A stretch of 64,000 nucleotides of DNA, taken from contig CM072811.1 of the NCBI GenBank assembly GCA_037013495.1, forward strand, positions 10,545,190 through 10,609,189. Direction: 5' to 3'. Made by a program: the position numbers and the translations under genes. The notes under the pieces were generated by a model. The model did not search any database and was not told the DNA's origin. It was given only the letters and a program-made list of their open reading frames with translations. This DNA comes from Hippophae tibetana (lineage: Eukaryota > Streptophyta > Magnoliopsida > Rosales > Elaeagnaceae). Shown in pieces: positions 49,501 to 61,846 of this stretch (position 1 is the first letter of the stretch; each line of letters begins with the position of its first letter).

Positions 49501-52290
49501 ATTCTTTTTATTGTCGTTTAAGATTACAACTAAAATCTATAAAATAAGTCATCTTGTTATTCAATATATATAGGATTTACTATAACAATTAATTGAAAAC
49601 TACTTTCGTATGTTAATAAAAAATGTAACAAAATAGAAATTTTCCAATCTTTGTATAATGAATTTGATTTTGCTTAGGACTATACTCTCACAACGCAAAC
49701 GCTCAAATACAATAATCCTATTGGTTCAAATATTCATTCAAAGGTATAAAAAAATAGAGCTTTTGTATAGAAATGATCTAATCGTTTTTCATATGTTTAA
49801 AGATGAAAAAGACTAAAAATAGTGCATAATATTAATCTCGTGAAAGTAATCAAATTAAAAGATTTTATAAAGAAATAAAATATTATTTTTATCCAACGAT
49901 TAAATTTATCGAATAAATTTTGAAGTAACTTTTTAGGGTTGAATAAAATGAGAAATGACTTCATGGGGAAGTATTTCCTGTATTTTTCTTTTATATTTAG
50001 CCAATTCTCCTACGGATATTGGGTGATAATATTAAGTTTGTACTATTCATTTTTTCTATTTGTTTTATTTATATCTACCTTTTGTTTTAGAGATATATAG
50101 TTATTAATGAAAAGGACCCATTTATAAATTATACCTATATTAAATAATAAGGTGAGTAATTAATTTGTGTTTTTTCTTTGTATTGGTTTAAGTAACCCCA
50201 TATATGACTCTTTTTTAGAATTCATGAATGCATGAATACACAGACATATACTTTAAATTTCTACTTAACTTATTCAAGTCAAGTAATAAAAAATAAAAAT
50301 TTAACACTACATTAGGTGTAATTCAATGGAGAGGCCGAGAGAGATAATCTAACAATTTAAATTCAAATTGTTAAGACAAATAAACAACAAAGAAAATTTT
50401 AAAATAATGAAAAATATGAATTACAAATATAAGATATAAAAAATCTAAAAAATCTCATTCTTTTTATTGTCGTTTAAGATTACAACTAAAAATCTATAAA
50501 ATAAGTCATCTTGTTATTCAATATATATAATATTTACTATAACAATTAATTGAAAACTACTTTCGTATGTTAATAAAAAATGTAACAAAATCGAAATTTT
50601 CCAATCTTTGTATAATGAATTTAAATTCGCTTAGACTATACTCTCACGACGCAAACGCTCAAATACAATAATCCTATTGGTTCAAATATTCATTCAAAGG
50701 TAGAAAAGAATAGAGCTTTTGTATAGAAATGATATAATAGTTTTGCATTTGTTTAAAGATGAAAAAGGCTAAAATTAGTGCATAATATTAATCTCGTGAA
50801 AGTAATCAAATTAAAGGATTTTATAACAAAATAAAATATTATTTTTATCCAACGATTAAATTTATCGAATAAATTTTGAAGTAACTTTTTAGAGATGAAT
50901 AAAATGCAAATTGACTTCGTGTGGAAGTATTTCCTATATTTTTCTTTTATATTTAGCAAATTCTCCTACGGATATTGGGTCATAGTATTAAGTTTGTACT
51001 ATTCATTTTTTCTATTTGTTTTATTTATATCTACTTTTTGTTTAAGAGATATATAGTTATTAATGAAAAGGACCCATTTATAAATTATACCTATATTAAA
51101 TAATAAGGTGAGTAGTTAATTTGTGTTTTCCTCATTGTACTGGTTTAAGTAACCTCATATATGAGTCTTTTTTAGAATTCATGAATGCATGAATACACAG
51201 ACATATACTTTAAATTTCTACTTAACTTATTCAAGTCAAGTAATAAAAATAATAATTTAACACTACATTAGGTGTAATTCAATGGAGAGGCCGAGAGAGA
51301 TAATCTAACAATTTAATTTCAAATTGTTAAGACAAATAAACAACAAAGAAAATTTTAAAATAATGAATAATATGAATTACAAAGATAAGATATAAAAAAT
51401 CTAAAAAATCTCATTCTTTTTATTGTCGTTTAAGATTACAACTAAAATCTATAAAATAAGTCATCTTGTTATTCAATATATATAGGATTTACTATAACAA
51501 TTAATTGAAAACTACTTTCGTATGTTAATAAAAAATGTAACAAAATCGAAATTTTCCAATCTTTGTATAATGAATTTGAATTCGCTTAGACTATACTCTC
51601 ACGACGCAAACGCTCAAATACAATAATCCTATTGGTTCAAATATTCATTCAAAGGTATAAAAGAATAGAGCTTTTGTATAGAAATGATCTAATAGTTTTT
51701 CATATGTTTAAAGATGAAAAAGACTAAAAATAGTGCATAATATTAATCTCGTGAAAGTAATCAAATTAAAAGATTTTATAAAGAAATAAAATATTATTTT
51801 TATCCAACGATTAAATTTATCGAATAAATTTTGAAGTAACTTTTTAGGGTTGAATAAAATGAGAAATGACTTCATGGGGAAGTATTTCCTGTATTTTTCT
51901 TTTATATTTAGCCAATTCTCCTACGGATATTGGGTGATAATATTAAGTTTGTACTATTCATTTTTTCTATTTGTTTTATTTATATCTACCTTTTGTTTTA
52001 GAGATATATAGTTATTAATGAAAAGGACCCATTTATAAATTATACCTATATTAAATAATAAGGTGAGTAATTAATTTGTGTTTTTTCTTTGTATTGGTTT
52101 AAGTAACCCTATATATGACTCTTTTTTAGAATTCATGAATGCATGAATACACAGACATATACTTTAAATTTCTACTTAACTTATTCAAGTCAAGTAATAA
52201 AAATAAAAATTTAACACTCCATTAGGTGTAATTCAATGCATAGGCTGAGAGAGATAATCTAACAATATAAAATTCAAATTGTTAAGACAA
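46562..52290. repeat. Dimeric higher-order repeat, three copies of about 1910 bp
   Basis: Units 43-48 alternate between a type with AAATATAAG, TATATAATATTTAC and TGACTTCGTGTGG, and a type with AAAGATAAG, TATATAGGATTTAC, AAATGAGAAATGAC and GGGGTGATAAT-like sequence. Dimers start at 46562, 48470 and 50380. The CCTTTTGTTTTAG and GAGTAATTAAT variants recur only in the second member. Confidence 0.8.
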
Positions 52291-55200
52291 ATAAACAACA
52301 AAGAAAATTTTAAAATAATGAAAAATATGAATTACAAAGATAAGATATAAAAAATCTAAAAAATCTCATTCTTTTTAATGTCGTTTAAGATTACAACTAA
52401 AATCAATAAAATAAGTCATCTTGTTATTCAATATATTTAGGATTTACTATAACAATTAATTGAAAACTACTTTCGTATTTTAATAAAAAATGTAACAATA
52501 TCGAAATTTTCCAATCTTTGTATAATGAATTTGAATTCGCTTAGACTATACTCTCACGACGCAAACGCTCAAATACAATAATCCTATTGGTTCAAATATT
52601 CATTCAAAGGTATAAAAGAATAGAGCTTTTGTATAGAAATGATATAATAGTTTTGCATTTGTTTAAAGATGAAAAAGGCTAAAAATAGTGCATAATATGT
52701 AATCTCGTGAAAGTAATCAAATTAAAGGATTTTATAACAAAATAAAATATTATTTTTATCCAACATTAAATTTATCGAATAAATTTTGAAGTAACTTTTT
52801 AGAGATGAATAAAATGCAAATTGACTTCGTGTGGAAGTATTTCCTATATTTTTCTTTTATATTTAGCCAATTCTCCTACGGATATTGGGTCATAGAATTA
52901 AGTTTTGTACTATTCATTTTTTCTATTTGTTTTATTTATATCTACTTTTTGTTTTAGAGATATATAGTTATTAATGAAAAGGGACCCATTTATAAATTAT
53001 ACCTATATTAAATAATAAGGTGAGTAGTTAATTTGTGTTTTCTCTTTGTATTGGTTTAAGTAACCCCATATATGACTCTTTTTTAGAATTCATGAATGCA
53101 TGAATACACAGACATATACTTTAAATTTCTACTTAACTTATTCAAGTCAAGTAATAAAAATAAAAATTTAACACTACATTAGGTGTAATTCAATGGAGAG
53201 GCCGAGAGAGATAATCTAACAATTTAAATTCAAATTGTTAAGACAAATAAACAACAAAGAAAATTTTAAAATAATGAAAAATATGAATTACAAATATAAG
53301 ATATAAAAAATCTAAAAAATCTCATTCTTTTTATTGTCGTTTAAGATTACAACTAAAATCTATAAAATAAGTCATCTTGTTATTCAATATATATAATATT
53401 TACTATAACAATTAATTGAAAACTACTTTCGTATGTTAATAAAAAATGTAACAAAATCGAAATTTTCCAATCTTTGTATAATGAATTTGAATTCGCTTAG
53501 ACTATACTCTCACGACGCAAACGCTCAAATACAATAATCCTATTGGTTCAAATATTCATTCAAAGGTATAAAAGAATAGAGCTTTTGTATAGAAATGATA
53601 TAATAGTTTTGCATTTGTTTAAAGATGAAAAAGGCTAAAAATAGTGCATAATATTAATCTCGTGAAAGTAATCAAATTAAAGGATTTTATAACAAAATAA
53701 AATATTATTTTTATCCAACGATTAAATTTATCGAATAAATTTTGATGTAACTTTTTAGAGATGAATAAAATGCAAATTGACTTCGTGTGGAAGTATTTCC
53801 TATATTTTTCTTTTATATTTAGCAAATTCTCCTACGGATATTGGGTCATAGTATTAAGTTTGTACTATTCATTTTTTCTATTTGTTTTATTTATATCTAC
53901 TTTTTGTTTAAGAGATATATAGTTATTAATGAAAAGGACCCATTTATAAATTATACCTATATTAAATAATAAGGTGAGTAGTTAATTTGTGTTTTCTCAT
54001 TGTATTGGTTTAAGTAACCTCATATATGAGTCTTTTTTAGAATTCATGAATGCATGAATACACAGACATATACTTTAAATTTCTACTTAACTTATTCAAG
54101 TCAAGTAATAAAAATAATAATTTAACACTACATTAGGTGTAATTCAATGGAGAGGCCGAGAGAGATAATCTAACAATTTAAATTCAAATTGTTAAGACAA
54201 ATAAACAACAAAGAAAATTTTAAAATAATGAAAAATATGAATGACAAAGATAAGATATAAAAAATCTAAAAAATCTCATTCTTTTTATTGTCGTTTAAGA
54301 TTACAACTAAAATCTATAAAATAAGTCATCTTGTTATTCAATATATATAGGATTTACTATAACAATTAATTGAAAACTACTTTCGTATGTTAATAAAAAA
54401 TGTAACAAAATCGAAATTTTCCAATCTTTGTATAATGAATTTGAATTCGCTTAGACTATACTCTCACGACGCAAACGCTCAAATACAATAATCCTATTGG
54501 TTCAAATATTCATTCAAAGGTATAAAAGAATAGAGCTTTTGTATAGAAATGATCTAATAGTTTTTCATATGTTTAAAGATGAAAAAGACTAAAAATAGTG
54601 CATAATATTAATCTCGTGAAAGTAATCAAATTAAAAGATTTTATAAAGAAATAAAATATTATTTTTATCCAACGATTAAATTTATCGAATAAATTTTGAA
54701 GTAACTTTTTAGGGTTGAATAAAATGAGAAATGACTTCATGGGGAAGTATTTCCTGTATTTTTCTTTTATATTTAGCCAATTCTCCTACGGATATTGGGT
54801 GATAATATTAAGTTTGTACTATTCATTTTTTCTATTTGTTTTATTTATATCTACCTTTTGTTTTAGAGATATATAGTTATTAATGAAAAGGACCCATTTA
54901 TAAATTATACCTATATTAAATAATAAGGTGAGTAGTTAATTTGTGTTTTCTCATTGTATTGGTTTAAGTAACCTCATATATGACTCTTTTTTAGAATTCA
55001 TGAATGCATGAATACACAGACATATACTTTAAATTTCTACTTAACTTATTCAAGTCAAGTAATAAAAATAATAATTTAACACTACATTAGGTGTAATTCA
55101 ATGGAGAGGCCGAGAGAGATAATCTAACAATTTAAATTCAAATTGTTAAGACAAATAAACAACAAAGAAAATTTTAAAATAATGAAAAATATGAATGACA

Positions 55201-58200
55201 AAGATAAGATATAAAAAATCTAAAAAATCTCATTCTTTTTATTGTCGTTTAAGATTACAACTAAAATCTATAAAATAAGTCATCTTGTTATTCAATATAT
55301 ATAGGATTTACTATAACAATTAATTGAAAACTACTTTCGTATGTTAATAAAAAATGTAACAAAATCGAAATTTTCCAATCTTTGTATAATGAATTTGAAT
55401 TCGCTTAGACTATACTCTCACGACGCAAACGCTCAAATACAATAATCCTATTGGTTCAAATATTCATTCAAAGGTATAAAAGAATAGAGCTTTTGTATAG
55501 AAATGATCTAATAGTTTTTCATATGTTTAAAGATGAAAAAGACTAAAAATAGTGCATAATATTAATCTCGTGAAAGTAATCAAATTAAAAGATTTTATAA
55601 AGAAATAAAATATTATTTTTATCCAACGATTAAATTTATCGAATAAATTTTGAAGTAACTTTTTAGGGTTGAATAAAATGAGAAATGACTTCATGGGGAA
55701 GTATTTCCTGTATTTTTCTTTTATATTTAGCCAATTCTCCTACGGATATTGGGTGATAATATTAAGTTTGTACTATTCATTTTTTCTATTTGTTTTATTT
55801 ATATCTACCTTTTGTTTTAGAGATATATAGTTATTAATGAAAAGGACCCATTTATAAATTATACCTATATTAAATAATAAGGTGAGTAGTTAATTTGTGT
55901 TTTCTCATTGTATTGGTTTAAGTAACCTCATATATGACTCTTTTTTAGAATTCATGAATGCATGAATACACAGACATATACTTTAAATTTCTACTTAACT
56001 TATTCAAGTCAAGTAATAAAAATAATAATTTAACACTACATTAGGTGTAATTCAATGGAGAGGCCGAGAGAGATAATCTAACAATTTAAATTCAAATTGT
56101 TCAGACAAATAAACAACAAAGAAAATTTTTTTATAATGAAAAAATATGAATTACAAAGATAAGATATAAAAAATCTAAAAAATCTCATTCTTTTTATTGT
56201 CGTTTAAGATTACAACTAAAATCTATAAAATAAGTCATCTTGTTATTCAATATATTTAGGATTTACTATAACAATTAATTGAAAACTACTTTCGTATGTT
56301 AATAAAAAATGTAACAAAATCGAAATTTTCCAATCTTTGTATAATGAATTTGAATTCGCTTAGACTATACTCTCACGACGTAAACGCTCAAATACAATAA
56401 TCCTATTGGTTCAAATATTCATTCAAAGGTATAAAAGAATAGAGCTTTTGTATAGAAATGATCTAATAGTTTTTTCATATGTTTAAAGATGAAAAAGACT
56501 AAAAATAGTGCATAATATTAATCTCGTGAAAGTAATCAAATTAAAAGATTTTATAAGAAATAAAATATTATTTTTATCCAACGATTAAATTTATCGAATA
56601 AATTTTGAAGTAACTTTTTAGGGTTGAATAAAAATGAGAAATGACTTCATGGGGAAGTATTTCCTGTATTTTTCTTTTATATTTAGCCAATTCTCCTACG
56701 GATATTGGGTGATAATATTAAGTTTGTACTATTCATTTTTTCTATTTGTTTTATTTATATCTACCTTTTGTTTTAGAGATATATAGTTATTAATGAAAAG
56801 GACCCATTTATAAATTATACCTATATTAAATAATAAGGTGAGTAATTAATTTGTGTTTTTTCTTTGTATTGGTTTAAGTAACCCTATATATGACTCTTTT
56901 TTAGAATTCATGAATGCATGAATACACAGACATATACTTTAAATTTCTACTTAACTTATTCAAGTCAAGTAATAAAAATAAAAATTTAACACTCCATTAG
57001 GTGTAATTCAATGCATAGGCTGAGAGAGATAATCTAACAATATAAAATTCAAATTGTTAAGACAAATAAACAACAAAGAAAATTTTAAAATAATGAAAAA
57101 TATGAATTACAAAGATAAGATATAAAAAATCTAAAAAATCTCATTCTTTTTAATGTCGTTTAAGATTACAACTAAAATCAATAAAATAAGTCATCTTGTT
57201 ATTCAATATATTTAGGATTTACTATAACAATTAATTGAAAACTACTTTCGTATTTTAATAAAAAATGTAACAATATCGAAATTTTCCAATCTTTGTATAA
57301 TGAATTTGAATTCGCTTAGACTATACTCTCACGACGCAAACGCTCAAATACAATAATCCTATTGGTTCAAATATTCATTCAAAGGTATAAAAGAATAGAG
57401 CTTTTGTATAGAAATGATATAATAGTTTTGCATTTGTTTAAAGATGAAAAAGGCTAAAATAGTGCATAATATTAATCTCGTGAAAGTAATCAAATTAAAG
57501 GATTTTATAACAAAATAAAATATTATTTTTATCCAACGATTAAATTTATCGAATAAATTTTGAAGTAACTTTTTAGAGATGAATAAAATGCAAATTGACT
57601 TCGTGTGGAAGTATTTCCTATATTTTTCTTTTATATTTAGCCAATTCTCCTACGGATATTGGGTCATAGAATTAAGTTTGTACTATTCATTTTTTCTATT
57701 TGTTTTATTTATATCTACTTTTTGTTTTAGAGATATATAGTTATTAATGAAAAGGACCCATTTATAAATTATACCTATATTAAATAATAAGGTGAGTAGT
57801 TAATTTGTGTTTTCTCTTTGTATTGGTTTAAGTAACCCCATATATGACTCTTTTTTAGAATTCATGAATGCATGAATACACAGACATATACTTTAAATTT
57901 CTACTTAACTTATTCAAGTCAAGTAATAAAAATAAAAATTTAACACTACATTAGGTGTAATTCAATGGAGAGGCCGAGAGAGATAATCTAACAATTTAAA
58001 TTCAAATTGTTAAGACAAATAAACAACAAAGAAAATTTTAAAATAATGAAAAATATGAATTACAAATATAAGATATAAAAAATCTAAAAAATCTCATTCT
58101 TTTTATTGTCGTTTAAGATTACAACTAAAATCTATAAAATAAGTCATCTTGTTATTCAATATATATAATATTTACTATAACAATTAATTGAAAACTACTT

Positions 58201-61200
58201 TCGTATGTTAATAAAAAATGTAACAAAATCGAAATTTTCCAATCTTTGTATAATGAATTTGAATTCGCTTAGACTATACTCTCACGACGCAAACGCTCAA
58301 ATACAATAATCCTATTGGTTCAAATATTCATTCAAAGGTATAAAAGAATAGAGCTTTTGTATAGAAATGATATAATAGTTTTGCATTTGTTTAAAGATGA
58401 AAAAGGCTAAAAATAGTGCATAATATTAATCTCGTGAAAGTAATCAAATTAAAGGATTTTATAACAAAATAAAATATTATTTTTATCCAACGATTAAATT
58501 TATCGAATAAATTTTGATGTAACTTTTTAGAGATGAATAAAATGCAAATTGACTTCGTGTGGAAGTATTTCCTATATTTTTCTTTTATATTTAGCAAATT
58601 CTCCTACGGATATTGGGTCATAGTATTAAGTTTGTACTATTCATTTTTTCTATTTGTTTTATTTATATCTACTTTTTGTTTAAGAGATATATAGTTATTA
58701 ATGAAAAGGACCCATTTATAAATTATACCTATATTAAATAATAAGGTGAGTAGTTAATTTGTGTTTTCTCATTGTATTGGTTTAAGTAACCTCATATATG
58801 AGTCTTTTTTAGAATTCATGAATGCATGAATACACAGACATATACTTTAAATTTCTACTTAACTTATTCAAGTCAAGTAATAAAAATAATAATTTAACAC
58901 TACATTAGGTGTAATTCAATGGAGAGGCCGAGAGAGATAATCTAACAATTTAAATTCAAATTGTTAAGACAAATAAACAACAAAGAAAATTTTAAAATAA
59001 TGAAAAAATATGAATGACAAAGATAAGATATAAAAAATCTAAAAAATCTCATTCTTTTTATTGTCGTTTAAGATTACAACTAAAATCTATAAAATAAGTC
59101 ATCTTGTTATTCAATATATATAGGATTTACTATAACAATTAATTGAAAACTACTTTCGTATGTTAATAAAAAATGTAACAAAATCGAAATTTTCCAATCT
59201 TTGTATAATGAATTTGAATTCGCTTAGACTATACTCTCACGACGCAAACGCTCAAATACAATAATCCTATTGGTTCAAATATTCATTCAAAGGTATAAAA
59301 GAATAGAGCTTTTGTATAGAAATGATCTAATAGTTTTTCATATGTTTAAAGATGAAAAAGACTAAAAATAGTGCATAATATTAATCTCGTGAAAGTAATC
59401 AAATTAAAAGATTTTATAAAGAAATAAAATATTATTTTTATCCAACGATTAAATTTATCGAATAAATTTTGAAGTAACTTTTTTAGGGTTGAATAAAATG
59501 AGAAATGACTTCATGGGGAAGTATTTCCTGTATTTTTCTTTTATATTTAGCCAATTCTCCTACGGATATTGGGGTGATAATATTAAGTTTGTACTATTCA
59601 TTTTTTCTATTTGTTTTATTTATATCTACCTTTTGTTTTAGAGATATATAGTTATTAATGAAAAGGACCCATTTATAAATTATACCTATATTAAATAATA
59701 AGGTGAGTAGTTAATTTGTGTTTTCTCATTGTATTGGTTTAAGTAACCTCATATATGACTCTTTTTTAGAATTCATGAATGCATGAATACACAGACATAT
59801 ACTTTAAATTTCTACTTAACTTATTCAAGTCAAGTAATAAAAATAATAATTTAACACTACATTAGGTGTAATTCAATGGAGAGGCCGAGAGAGATAATCT
59901 AACAATTTAAATTCAAATTGTTAAGACAAATAAACAACAAAGAAAATTTTAAAAATAATGAAAAATATGAATGACAAAGATAAGATATAAAAAATCTAAA
60001 AAATCTCATTCTTTTTATTGTCGTTTAAGATTACAACTAAAATCTATAAAATAAGTCATCTTGTTATTCAATATATATAGGATTTACTATAACAATTAAT
60101 TGAAAACTACTTTCGTATGTTAATAAAAAATGTAACAAAATCGAAATTTTCCAATCTTTGTATAATGAATTTGAATTCGCTTAGACTATACTCTCACGAC
60201 GCAAACGCTCAAATACAATAATCCTATTGGTTCAAATATTCATTCAAAGGTATAAAAGAATAGAGCTTTTGTATAGAAATGATCTAATAGTTTTTCATAT
60301 GTTTAAAGATGAAAAAGACTAAAAATAGTGCATAATATTAATCTCGTGAAAGTAATCAAATTAAAAGATTTTATAAAGAAATAAAATATTATTTTTATCC
60401 AACGATTAAATTTATCGAATAAATTTTGAAGTAACTTTTTAGGGTTGAATAAAATGAGAAATGACTTCATGGGGAAGTATTTCCTGTATTTTTCTTTTAT
60501 ATTTAGCCAATTCTCCTACGGATATTGGGTGATAATATTAAGTTTGTACTATTCATTTTTTCTATTTGTTTTATTTATATCTACCTTTTGTTTTAGAGAT
60601 ATATAGTTATTAATGAAAAGGACCCATTTATAAATTATACCTATATTAAATAATAAGGTGAGTAGTTAATTTGTGTTTTCTCATTGTATTGGTTTAAGTA
60701 ACCTCATATATGACTCTTTTTTAGAATTCATGAATGCATGAATACACAGACATATACTTTAAATTTCTACTTAACTTATTCAAGTCAAGTAATAAAAATA
60801 ATAATTTAACACTACATTAGGTGTAATTCAATGGAGAGGCCGAGAGAGATAATCTAACAATTTAAATTCAAAATTGTTCAGACAAATAAACAACAAAGAA
60901 AATTTTTTTATAATGAAAAATATGAATTACAAAGATAAGATATAAAAAATCTAAAAAATCTCATTCTTTTTATTGTCGTTTAAGATTACAACTAAAATCT
61001 ATAAAATAAGTCATCTTGTTATTCAATATATTTAGGATTTACTATAACAATTAATTGAAAACTACTTTCGTATGTTAATAAAAAATGTAACAAAATCGAA
61101 ATTTTCCAATCTTTGTATAATGAATTTGAATTCGCTTAGACTATACTCTCACGACGTAAACGCTCAAATACAATAATCCTATTGGTTCAAATATTCATTC

Positions 61201-61846
61201 AAAGGTATAAAAGAATAGAGCTTTTGTATAGAAATGATATAATAGTTTTGCATTTGTTTAAAGATGAAAAAGGCTAAAAATAGTGCATAATATTAATCTC
61301 GTGAAAGTAATCAAATTAAAGGATTTTATAACAAAATAAAATATTATTTTTATCCAACGATTAAATTTATCGAATAAATTTTGAAGTAACTTTTTAGAGA
61401 TGAATAAAATTAAAATTGACTTCGTGTGGAAGTATTTCCTATATTTTTCTTTTATATTTAGCCAATTCTCCTACGGATATTGGGTCATAGTATTAAGTTT
61501 GTACTATTCATTTTTTCTATTTGTTTTATTTATATCTACTTTTTGTTTAAGAGATATATAGTTATTAATGAAAAGGACCCATTTATAAATTATACCTATA
61601 TTAAATAATAAGGTGAGTAGTTAATTTGTGTTTACTCATTGTATTGGTTTAAGTAACCTCATATATGACTCTTTTTTAGAATTCATGAATGCATGAATAC
61701 ACAGACATATACCCCCCCTTTAAAATTTCTACTTAACTTATTCAAGTCAAGTAATAAAAATAATAATTTAACACTACATTAGGTGTAATTCAATGGAGAG
61801 GCCGAGAGAGATAATCTAACAATTTAAATTCAAATTGTTCAGACAA
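52291..61846. repeat. Pentameric higher-order repeat, two copies of about 4775-4781 bp
   Basis: Units 49-53 (52291-57065) and 54-58 (57066-61846) match in order. Rare markers recur about 4775 bp apart: AATGCATAGGCTGAG just before each block, TTTTGATGTAACTTT, TATGAATGACAAAG in two successive units, and TTGTTCAGACAAAT with AAAATTTTTTTATAATG in the fifth. Units 51 and 52 are also almost identical to each other. The match ends inside the last unit. Confidence 0.83.
61711..61722. other. C-run insertion in a satellite unit
   Basis: Where other units read ATATACTTTAAATTTC, this one reads ATATA, then eight C, then TTTAAAATTTC. It is the only C homopolymer in the array and makes this unit the longest (961 bp). 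It may be an assembly artefact or a real private insertion. Confidence 0.7.
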
